Source: a bacterium
Lineage (GTDB): Bacteria; Armatimonadota; Fimbriimonadia; Fimbriimonadales; GBS-DC
Direction of reading: 5' to 3'
Length of the DNA stretch: 8,635 nucleotides
NCBI GenBank assembly: GCA_029335935.2
Contig: JARJMV020000022.1
Coordinates: forward strand, 1 to 8,635
Position 1 is the stretch's first letter. Each line of letters begins with the position of its first letter. The notes under the pieces were generated by a model. It ran no database searches and had not been told where the DNA came from. It saw only the letters and a list, made by a program, of their open reading frames with translations. Positions 1 through 6,625 of the stretch are shown in pieces. The translations under genes were made by a program, and so were the position numbers.

Positions 1-89
1 CTTGGTGTGAGCGGCGGGGCCGGTGGCGCGACGGCGGGTGCGGCGACATGCCTGCCGTCGCGGGTATTCTCGGCAGGGTCGGCGGTGTA

Positions 90-111
90 GCGACGCCACG
101 AATGGCGTCGC
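90..111. repeat. Perfect inverted repeat, 9-bp arms, CGAA loop
   Basis: GCGACGCCA (90-98) is followed by CGAA and then its exact reverse complement TGGCGTCGC (103-111). It would form a stable stem with a tetraloop in RNA or single-stranded DNA. There is no T-run after it, so it is not an obvious intrinsic terminator. It is probably part of a dispersed palindromic intergenic element together with the neighbouring hairpins. Confidence 0.7.
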
Positions 112-122
112 ACCTGCGCTCT

Positions 123-141
123 CGTCGGCGGGACGCCGACG
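123..141. repeat. Perfect inverted repeat, 8-bp arms, GGA loop
   Basis: CGTCGGCG (123-130), GGA, then CGCCGACG (134-141) form a perfect 8-bp stem with a 3-nt loop. An outer pair, GTAGCG (87-92) and CGCTAC (140-145), would allow an alternative structure enclosing the hairpin at 90-111. The two hairpins may therefore belong to one folded unit of about 60 bp. Confidence 0.65.
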
Positions 142-160
142 CTACGGTCGCTCTCCCTCT

Positions 161-173
161 CCCACATAGTGGG
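161..173. repeat. Short inverted repeat CCCAC-ATA-GTGGG
   Basis: A 5-bp perfect stem with a 3-nt loop. It sits in a pyrimidine-rich then purine-rich context (ctctccctct before, gggaaaggag after) that extends the pairing imperfectly. No function can be assigned. Confidence 0.5.
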
Positions 174-264
174 AAAGGAGCTGTGGGTAAGGGCGAAAAC
201 ACGCCGACGCGACGCTCCCCGATAGTGTTGGGAGCGTCAGGGGTTGAGATGCCTCGCTGCGCTC

Positions 265-298
265 GGCATGACAAGCATCGCGCAAAGCCTGTCATGCC
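265..298. repeat. Inverted repeat, 9-bp arms, 16-nt loop
   Basis: GGCATGACA (265-273) and TGTCATGCC (290-298) are exact reverse complements separated by 16 nt. It is the last clear hairpin before the promoter. It lacks a T-tract, so a terminator role for an upstream gene is not supported by the sequence. Confidence 0.6.
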
Positions 299-359
299 AA
301 GCTAAGATAGAGGAATCTTCAATTGTTCACGGAGTTTTCCAAACCCCCTCCCGAAACTC

Positions 360-389
360 TTGACACTGCCTGACAACTTGAGGTATAAT
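360..389 (+). promoter_or_regulatory. Near-consensus sigma-70 promoter of the tubulin-like operon
   Basis: A perfect -35 hexamer TTGACA (360-365) and a perfect -10 hexamer TATAAT (384-389) are separated by 18 bp. Transcription is expected to start around 395-398, leaving a leader of about 46 nt before the ATG at 443. It is the only strong promoter I see ahead of the three tightly packed plus-strand coding units, so it probably drives them all. Both hexamers matching consensus suggests strong basal activity unless something represses it. Confidence 0.8.
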
Positions 390-390
390 A

Positions 391-405
391 GGAATAACAT
401 ATTCC
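391..405. promoter_or_regulatory. 15-bp palindrome over the predicted transcription start
   Basis: GGAATA (391-396), ACA, TATTCC (400-405) is a perfect inverted repeat with a 3-bp centre, immediately downstream of the -10 box and overlapping the expected start site. This is a classic location for a repressor operator. As RNA it would be only a weak, AU-rich 6-bp stem. The operator role is inference from position; no regulator gene is in view. Confidence 0.4.
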
Positions 406-442
406 ATTCACTCTCAGGGGAGGCTAACAGCGGACGGTACTG

Positions 443-1657
443 ATGAGAGCGATTAAGAGAGAGCGGCGCTACAATTGGCGTATGCTGGGTGCGATAATCG
501 CCGTTGTGTGGAGTGTAGGGTGGTGCTGGGGCGACTTGGTGGAGCCGATTTCACCGCGACCTGCCCAAATCTTCGGCTGGGGGCGTCAATCGCCTGCAGT
601 GCGCTTGGAAGCGCGCGCAGTCCTCTCGGCGCCTGCTAATCGCGTGTTTATCAGCGCCATTATCTCCGACGCGAAAGGAACTGTCATAGACCGCGTGCCT
701 CTGTACGACGATGGCACGCATGGCGATACACAGGCAGCCGACCTGCTCTTCACGGAAATCTACACGCCCCGCCGCGAGGGCGTGTTTCAGGTGCGCTTCA
801 AAATCGAGTGGGAACGCGACGGGCAACGCCGCACGCGCTTTTCGGAGCCGCGCGCCTTCGAAGTGGTGCGCGTGCCGTACGCACGATTCGTTTCCAAACT
901 GGCGCAAGAACGCCTCTCCGTCGGCTCGGTGGTCGATACACAAGTCGCACTACTGGTTGGCAACGATGATCCCTACAGGGGCAGTTTGGACGCCGTCACC
1001 TTGCGCGTTGCTTCCTACCCTGCCAGCGTCGCCGAACCGCCCAAGACGCTCACCACGCGACCAACCGTGCGCTACCAGTTCGACCAACCAGGCGAATATC
1101 AACTCTCGGTGCAAGCGCTGACAACCTACAAGGGACAACAAATCGCCACCGAACCTGACACGCTCACTGTCGTCTACAACTGCGCTTCTTTGATGTGGCT
1201 CGTCTGGGGAATAGCAGCGATGCTTGCGGGACTGCTGCTTCCCAGTAAAAAGACGCCTGTGTACGAACACGAATTTGTGGAGGAAGATCGTCAATACGGA
1301 ACGCGCCGCACTTTGACTATCACCGATTCCGACCCGTCCTGCGAAATACGAAGCGACAGCATCAAGCTGGAATACATTCAAGGTAGTGAGCAGGTGCTGT
1401 TGGCAAGTGGAACGCTTACCACTGCTGATGGAGAGACCCTAACCGCAGGCGAGCGGCTCAGTCCCAGCGAACAATATCGCCTGCCCTCAGGAAAGACCCT
1501 CAAATTCACAGAGGCGTACCCAATCGGCTCGCAATCGCTCGCTCCCAGATGGGTTCCGAACACTTTCCCTAAATTAATCCTTGTAGCAGTGGGGGTAGGA
1601 CTCAGTGTGTGGTACTTTGTTTTACAAAATCGACTTACCCAACTCACCAATCTGTAA
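443..1657 (+). CDS. Membrane protein with periplasmic choice-of-anchor/Ig-like region and cytoplasmic beta-rich domain
   Basis: Unrecognised 404-residue protein, first gene of the operon. A basic N-terminus (RxxKRERR) precedes a hydrophobic helix at about 14-30, a signal anchor or signal peptide. Residues 31-247 are beta-strand-rich; 85-109 (LYDDGTHGDTQAADLLFTE and following) match the DDG-x-x-GD pattern of 'choice-of-anchor X'/Ig-like secreted domains. A second helix lies at 248-266, followed by KK, then a beta-rich stretch 271-360, and a third helix at about 376-394. By the positive-inside rule, 31-247 is outside and 271-360 in the cytoplasm. The cytoplasmic part resembles an FHA-like sandwich in rhythm but lacks the usual Gly-Arg and Ser-His residues. 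ATG 443 is preferred over ATG 482 because it keeps the basic n-region; the purine-rich GGGGAGG (417-423) is rather far from it. It could tether the tubulin-like protein to the membrane (inference). Confidence 0.75.
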   Translation: MRAIKRERRYNWRMLGAIIAVVWSVGWCWGDLVEPISPRPAQIFGWGRQSPAVRLEARAVLSAPANRVFISAIISDAKGTVIDRVPLYDDGTHGDTQAADLLFTEIYTPRREGVFQVRFKIEWERDGQRRTRFSEPRAFEVVRVPYARFVSKLAQERLSVGSVVDTQVALLVGNDDPYRGSLDAVTLRVASYPASVAEPPKTLTTRPTVRYQFDQPGEYQLSVQALTTYKGQQIATEPDTLTVVYNCASLMWLVWGIAAMLAGLLLPSKKTPVYEHEFVEEDRQYGTRRTLTITDSDPSCEIRSDSIKLEYIQGSEQVLLASGTLTTADGETLTAGERLSPSEQYRLPSGKTLKFTEAYPIGSQSLAPRWVPNTFPKLILVAVGVGLSVWYFVLQNRLTQLTNL

Positions 1658-1673
1658 TTAGAGGAGGATCGGC

Positions 1674-4600
1674 ATGCATCAGAAGAATCGTTATCTGGCG
1701 GTGGAGTATCAGGAGCATGGGGAGGTTCGCCCCACTTTAGTGGTTGGTCTGGGCGGCAGTGGCGTCTACACTGCGCGACGGCTCAAACAGATACTTTGCG
1801 AACGCTACAACACGCAAGGTCTCATCCGATTCGTGTATGTAGACACGGATCAGGGCGCGATGTCGCAAGAGCCGAACCTTGCGGAGGCGACTTCCGACGA
1901 GATACTGACGCTATCGATTGCACATCCCGAGCAGATTGTCGACGAGTGGCGACGCAATCGCGCGCTCCATCCCTACCTGGAGTTTCTGAACGGTGATGTG
2001 AATGTAGGAATGCTTCGTAACGCCGACGGCGCCGCGGGTATTCGCCCGATTGGACGCTTCGGCTTTCACGCCTCGTTCGATTTGGCTTACCCACGCCTGC
2101 AGCGCGCGGTTCAGGAAATCATGCAAGTGGAGGAGCAGGTGCGCGCTCTGATGGCGACCGTGCCTTACAAAGTCCGTGTGCTTAGCAGTCAACCGCGTGT
2201 CTACCTTATTGCCTCGCTCTGCGGCGGCACAGGCTCGGGCATCTATTTTGATACCGCGCTGGTGCTACGCGAACTCCTGCAACAGCAGAACTTGGACGGC
2301 GAGTTAGTGGGCGTCTTCTATTTGCCGTCGGTATTCCAGCACGAAGCGGGCATCTCTCCCTCCATGCGCGAGGTCATCCACGCTAACGCCTACGCCGCGC
2401 TGATGGAGCTGGAATACTTCTGCAACGCGAACTATATCAACCGCGATAACTGGCAAGTTCAGTATCGTATGATTCCTCCCATCCGCATCAAGGAGCCGCT
2501 GGTGGATGAGGCATACCTGGTGGAGGGGGCGAACGCGGCAGGGCGCACCCTCAGCTCCAAATACGAAGTGTTCGAGATGACCGCACGCAGCCTCCTGATG
2601 GATATCGGTTCGCCACTGGGCGCACGCGCACGCAGCGCAAAACGCAACTCGCTCGCAGTCATCGATGCTATCCGCTGCGCCGAGACAGGCGAACCCCGCC
2701 TGTTCGCAAGCCTCGCCGTCGCCAGTATCGCCGTGCCCATCAAGGAACTCACCGAGTATTGTGCCCTGCGCGTAGCCCTCGACAAACTGAGCTACGCCAA
2801 TAACGCCGTGTACTCGCTTGCGCCACTCAAAGAAGCGGAACAGTTCCTGCAGGAGAACGGGTTGACCCCAGAATCAATCCGCAAGGCTCTCACCGATAAA
2901 GTGGATACGCGGTCGATTAGACTGAACCCAGATACAGACCTCGCACGGCAAGTCGAAAGGGAATCAGAAAAAATCGAGGAATACGCGCGCAACTTGAGAA
3001 CCACTGCCGAGCATGTGAGCAAGGATATCCTCAAACGATTTGAAGACGCCCTAAACGAACGGATTGAGGACATCCGCAAAAATCGCAGCGAGGCAGAAGC
3101 CGCACAGTTCGCGCAGAGCGTCGCGCAGAAAGCCAGCGAGAACAGCAAGCACCTCACTACAACCGATAAATCCCTGCAAGAGGAGATTCAGCAACTAAAA
3201 ACCCAACTGGAAAGCATATCCGTCGGACAAAGCTGGCTCGAGCGACTCCGCGCCCGTTCGCAATCCCAACAACGCGCCCAAAATGCTGAGAGACTTCTCA
3301 AACAGCTGATTCGAAAGTATGAAGAAGCGGAAGTCAATCAAATCATCCAGCAACTGTATAGCAGTGATGTTGTCAACAACAACAGCTTATCTGTCAAAAA
3401 ATTGGCAACTCAGATGGCGGATCAAATCAACCACTCAAGCGATTTTCGGCAAAAAGTAATCTCGGCGATTCAGCAACGGCTGCAGGAGATTGAACACGCA
3501 AAACCTAAGACCGCCTACTCGCTGGAGCAGTTAGCATGCTTGCGCCGCCACTTCGAGAAATTCTATAATCAACACGCGGATGAGTTCACAAGGAGCGTAG
3601 AGCTTACAATCAACGGCAATACCATACTTGTTGTATACCTCTCAGGCGAAAGGCGAGATCTGAATCGATACCATGCATCGTCCATGCACGACTTGATTAA
3701 CAAGTTGGCTTGGATGATTGCCGATGCTGTCGCCAAAGCAGTGCGCGACCGCGCGAAAGTGATGGAGTTCCTCAAGCCGCTCTACGATGATGAGCCAGAT
3801 GCTACTCAAAATAGCGACATTCCCTATCTGGAGCGAAAGGTGAGTTACTTGATGCAGATTGCCAAGCCCTTCTGGAGCGCAGCGCAGCCGCCGGGCGATG
3901 TGCGCTTCGAAGAGTTCCTTGCCGTCAGTGTGCCACTCTCTCCCAGCGACTTTCAGAACGAAAGCGCCGCGCGTGAGCTCCTCAACGCTGCGACTAAACT
4001 TACGGAGCAGGCAGGCATCGCCTGTGAGCAGGTGAAAGACGGATATCCATTCGCGCTGACTATCCTGAACCGCACCTACGGCGCACGCGCATACTATCTG
4101 AGCAGTATCTATGCAATGAAGCACAGCTACCGTAGCCGAGCGCGTAATGCTCAGGTACGAGCGCACCTACACCTTGACGCCCGTTTCGCCGAGCTGCCCG
4201 ACCTAATCCCGACTCCTCCTGAAGCGTCGCTCTCATGGGCTATGGCGCTGGCGATGGGGTATGTGGCTGTCATCGACGGTAAGTACTACTTCGGTATGGA
4301 AACCCGTTCGGGACTGCCGCCCCGCCCGAAGTTCATTACGCAGCGTGTAGAGCGACTCGACTTCAAACGCGATGACTACAACGAGTACCTGCAAGGAGCG
4401 TACCGAGAGGGCGACAGCAACGCACTGCTCGGCGAATCTTACAACGCCGCCTTCCGTGAATTCACGCGTGAGGAAACGACGATTGACCAAGTGATGCAGG
4501 CGTTAGAGCATCTACACAGATTGGTCGGTACGGAGAACCTTCAGGAGGCAATCGACTGCTACTGCGAGGTCTTGCTCAATCGCGCCAACGAACATGGCGG

Positions 4601-4703
4601 CGAGCCCAATTATTGGCGTCAGGAACGCGAAATCTTGACAAACAACAATCCTGTGAAAGGTAAGGATTATGTTCTATCCAACCACAGTTCTCGCCGTTGG
4701 TGA
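1674..4703 (+). CDS. Tubulin/FtsZ-superfamily GTPase-like protein (Tubulin_2 type) with long coiled coil
   Basis: A 1009-residue cytoplasmic protein with tubulin/FtsZ hallmarks: a first strand and glycine loop GLGGSG at 25-30; a strand ending in DTD at 57-59; a glycine-containing segment around 116-132; and the T4-type signature GGTGSG at 184-189, followed by Asp193. Strands VGVFYLPSVF (212-221) and ASLAVASIAVP (345-355) continue the fold. Residues about 427-562 are charged, heptad-like and predicted coiled coil. The remainder, to 1009, is not recognised. FtsZ and tubulin are about 350-450 residues, so this is much larger, as is usual for the bacterial Tubulin_2/FtsZ-like families proposed to act in membrane remodelling. 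The start has a strong GAGGAGG (1661-1667) 6 nt before the ATG, and only 16 nt separate it from the upstream gene, so the two are co-transcribed. GTP binding and polymerisation are inferred from motifs. Confidence 0.88.
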   Translation: MHQKNRYLAVEYQEHGEVRPTLVVGLGGSGVYTARRLKQILCERYNTQGLIRFVYVDTDQGAMSQEPNLAEATSDEILTLSIAHPEQIVDEWRRNRALHPYLEFLNGDVNVGMLRNADGAAGIRPIGRFGFHASFDLAYPRLQRAVQEIMQVEEQVRALMATVPYKVRVLSSQPRVYLIASLCGGTGSGIYFDTALVLRELLQQQNLDGELVGVFYLPSVFQHEAGISPSMREVIHANAYAALMELEYFCNANYINRDNWQVQYRMIPPIRIKEPLVDEAYLVEGANAAGRTLSSKYEVFEMTARSLLMDIGSPLGARARSAKRNSLAVIDAIRCAETGEPRLFASLAVASIAVPIKELTEYCALRVALDKLSYANNAVYSLAPLKEAEQFLQENGLTPESIRKALTDKVDTRSIRLNPDTDLARQVERESEKIEEYARNLRTTAEHVSKDILKRFEDALNERIEDIRKNRSEAEAAQFAQSVAQKASENSKHLTTTDKSLQEEIQQLKTQLESISVGQSWLERLRARSQSQQRAQNAERLLKQLIRKYEEAEVNQIIQQLYSSDVVNNNSLSVKKLATQMADQINHSSDFRQKVISAIQQRLQEIEHAKPKTAYSLEQLACLRRHFEKFYNQHADEFTRSVELTINGNTILVVYLSGERRDLNRYHASSMHDLINKLAWMIADAVAKAVRDRAKVMEFLKPLYDDEPDATQNSDIPYLERKVSYLMQIAKPFWSAAQPPGDVRFEEFLAVSVPLSPSDFQNESAARELLNAATKLTEQAGIACEQVKDGYPFALTILNRTYGARAYYLSSIYAMKHSYRSRARNAQVRAHLHLDARFAELPDLIPTPPEASLSWAMALAMGYVAVIDGKYYFGMETRSGLPPRPKFITQRVERLDFKRDDYNEYLQGAYREGDSNALLGESYNAAFREFTREETTIDQVMQALEHLHRLVGTENLQEAIDCYCEVLLNRANEHGGEPNYWRQEREILTNNNPVKGKDYVLSNHSSRRW

Positions 4704-4944
4704 TTTAGCCTGTGCTGCGTTGCGGGAGACCGATGCGCTGTTGCGAGCGTTTCGCTCGCCAGCGCGTCATATTACCGTGCTCGGCGCACGCTTGGAAGGC
4801 GAATACTTGGAGATTAGCGCGCCCCCAGTCGCCGACTCCGCGCCTCTGACGACAGAACTGATGCGCTGGCTTTACGCCACGCGTACCGAAGTGAATATCG
4901 ACCGTGCGCGCAGGCAGGGCATGGAGGTCGGACCGCCTACGTGA
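4669..4944 (+). CDS. N-terminal piece (91 aa) of a TGA-interrupted tubulin-like partner protein
   Basis: The ATG lies 35 nt inside the end of the tubulin-like gene, in another frame, with AAGG (4657-4660) 8 nt upstream, so translation is probably coupled. The product begins with a strand and helix, TVLAVGDLACAALRETDALL (6-25), that aligns by eye with TLVVGLGGSGVYTARRLKQI of the neighbour but with the glycine loop GLGGSG replaced by GDLACA. It stops at TGA 4942-4944. The same frame then stays open from 4945 to 6624. I therefore think this is the first part of one roughly 650-residue protein, cut by a nonsense mutation, a sequencing error, a recoded stop, or a genuine gene split. Alone it would be an incomplete fold. 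Confidence 0.6.
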   Translation: MFYPTTVLAVGDLACAALRETDALLRAFRSPARHITVLGARLEGEYLEISAPPVADSAPLTTELMRWLYATRTEVNIDRARRQGMEVGPPT

Positions 4945-4959
4945 TACCTAATAAAACAT

Positions 4960-6624
4960 GTGCTGCTGGTGGTGGATAGCGACGCCTACCCCAAAGCGTT
5001 AGAGGTTGTCGCCGACTTACACGCGCTATGCGAACGCGCTCAGGAGCTTGTCCCCGCTCGCCTCCACTGGCTGATTTTGCATCCCTCTTACGACGAGCCG
5101 TTGCCTGGCGAAATCGTGCAAGAGCATCAAGAACGGCTGCGCAATGCCTCTGCCTTACAGGAGGGCGCGCTTATTGTGACGCGCTTGGTGCGCTCCGACG
5201 GCTCCAACATGACCCCTGAACAGCTGCGCGAGACAATCGCATACCTACTATTTGCGTCGCTGCACACAGCAGTATTCACCGGCGAACACTGGCTCTATCG
5301 CAGCGTCGTCGAAATCGCCCCTGCGCCCAGCACGCTCGGATGCGGCTTGGTCGTGTTGCCGTTGCACCGCATGATACGCGCGCTTCAAGACAAACTGGTG
5401 GCGGATGCGCTCAGCGCGTTTTTGAGTGGCGCAAAAGCCCCGCTCCAACTGCCCGACTTAGAAGAGCAGGCACTGTGGCGCACGCTCGTCGGTAAAGCCG
5501 CGCAGGTGTGGACAGCCAGCAAAGCCGAACGCATTACGGTCGGCGAGACGTTTCGCCTCTCCGCCCAACTCCAGATACCTTCCATCGCGCCTCGCAACCC
5601 CGACCCCACCCAACTTGATCTAATACAGGAGTGGGAAACCCGCTGGCAAACGACCGAACTCCCCCACTGGCGCGATCTACTTGAGCAGTTCGCCCGCGAA
5701 GAACTCGATGCCTACCTGCGAAACCTGCGTGAAACGATTCGGCAGTATCTACGCACGCCCAACGCTGACCTGAACACAGTGGCGGCGCGTCTGGGGCAGT
5801 TGGCGGCTGCAGTGAGCGCATGGAACGCGCACCACCTCACGATCGAAAGACCCACGACGAACCGTAAGGATAGCTTGCGCAAACAGTTGGAGCAAGCAGT
5901 CAAAGAGCCGCCGCCGCGTCAGATACTGGGCATCAGGCTCCGCACACGCCCGCAAATCGCACGCGAAACCCTCGAAAATTTTGCAAACGCCCTGCAAGCG
6001 CACTACGAGCAAATGATACAAGTAGAAGCACAGGAGGCGTTCAAGAGCGCCGCACAACGGCTCCTGAACGAACTGCGCCAAGAGCAGGCGAACTATGTCG
6101 CCGCGCAGGAACGGATACAGATGGAAATCCACGAACATAACGAGCGCGCCCTGAATTTCCGCGTGGATGCAGTCCCGTGGCTCATACCGCTGGTCAGCAA
6201 CTGGCAACACTTGGAGCCGACTGCCCATGCATTGTGGGGCAAGCGTGAGTTAGCGTCCCTCGTAGCACAGCGCGTGAACCCCGAACAGAGCCTGCTCCAA
6301 CAACTGCCTCTTCTCGTGGAGTACCTCCGACAGCAACTGCAAGAATGGATGACCGATTACTACCGACGCTTCTCCTATTACCTGCGCGAGCGGTTCCCCA
6401 ACCGTTGGACCCGCGAGCAGTGGTGTCGAGCGCAGCTGGCGTCGATGCGTAGCCAATCGGAGCGCACTCTGTGGCACACGGAGAAGGGGTTGCCCCAAGT
6501 GTGGCAGATTGCGCCGCCCGATGATAGCGGTAGTCAGTCGCTGATGCCCCATGCGCCCGACCGCCTCTGGGAAAGCGATACGATGCTGGGCTATGTAGCA
6601 ACAGCGCGCGACGCGGTGTCCTAA
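4960..6624 (+). CDS. Main piece (554 aa) of a degenerate tubulin-like partner protein
   Basis: Not a family I can name; no classical motif. It lies in the same frame as the 91-residue piece, beyond one TGA. The only in-frame start near the beginning is GTG 4960, with no ribosome binding site at proper distance (GGAGGT at 4923-4928 is 31 nt away). By eye it repeats the neighbour's plan: VLLVVDSDAYP (positions 1-11, counting GTG as 1) falls where the neighbour has the strand and GGTGSG; LHWLILHPSYD (35-45) matches VGVFYLPSVF; STLGCGLVVLP (124-134) matches ASLAVASIAVP. The nucleotide-binding glycines are gone. Residues from about 230 onward are helical and charged, with probable coiled coil, and Arg/Gln/Leu-rich. 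I infer a pseudo-tubulin partner of the upstream GTPase. No membrane helix or signal peptide is seen. Confidence 0.65.
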   Translation: MLLVVDSDAYPKALEVVADLHALCERAQELVPARLHWLILHPSYDEPLPGEIVQEHQERLRNASALQEGALIVTRLVRSDGSNMTPEQLRETIAYLLFASLHTAVFTGEHWLYRSVVEIAPAPSTLGCGLVVLPLHRMIRALQDKLVADALSAFLSGAKAPLQLPDLEEQALWRTLVGKAAQVWTASKAERITVGETFRLSAQLQIPSIAPRNPDPTQLDLIQEWETRWQTTELPHWRDLLEQFAREELDAYLRNLRETIRQYLRTPNADLNTVAARLGQLAAAVSAWNAHHLTIERPTTNRKDSLRKQLEQAVKEPPPRQILGIRLRTRPQIARETLENFANALQAHYEQMIQVEAQEAFKSAAQRLLNELRQEQANYVAAQERIQMEIHEHNERALNFRVDAVPWLIPLVSNWQHLEPTAHALWGKRELASLVAQRVNPEQSLLQQLPLLVEYLRQQLQEWMTDYYRRFSYYLRERFPNRWTREQWCRAQLASMRSQSERTLWHTEKGLPQVWQIAPPDDSGSQSLMPHAPDRLWESDTMLGYVATARDAVS

Positions 6625-6625
6625 C

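Larger units (their letters stand above)
1..359. other. Non-coding, hairpin-rich intergenic region
   Basis: I see no convincing gene here. An 85-codon plus-strand frame (48-305) is open, but its product is Arg/Pro/Ala-rich and follows the inverted repeats, so I treat it as chance. The first plus-strand frame is open from base 1 to a TAG at 88-90 and could be the last 29 codons of an upstream gene; the composition (Gly/Ala-rich) does not decide it. A minus-strand frame is also open over the same bases. The stretch holds at least four short perfect inverted repeats, listed separately. It also contains a 'cctcgctgcgctcggcatga'-type stretch at 252-271, which resembles repeated intergenic DNA in many environmental genomes (recollection, not a search). 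Confidence 0.6.

Noticed and set aside
48..305. Plus-strand 85-codon open frame in the upstream region
   Set aside because: It runs through four inverted repeats, has no ribosome binding site, and its product is Arg/Pro-rich with no domain. It looks like chance translation of GC-rich repeat DNA.
2459..3157. Minus-strand open frames inside the tubulin-like gene
   Set aside because: They are Arg/Ser-rich antisense shadows of a gene supported by strong motifs, start signal and operon context.
4960..5010. von Willebrand A metal site (DxSxS) suggested by VVDSDAY
   Set aside because: The spacing is D-S-D-A-Y, not DxSxS, and the later conserved Thr and Asp of the domain are not evident. The strand order fits a tubulin-like fold better.
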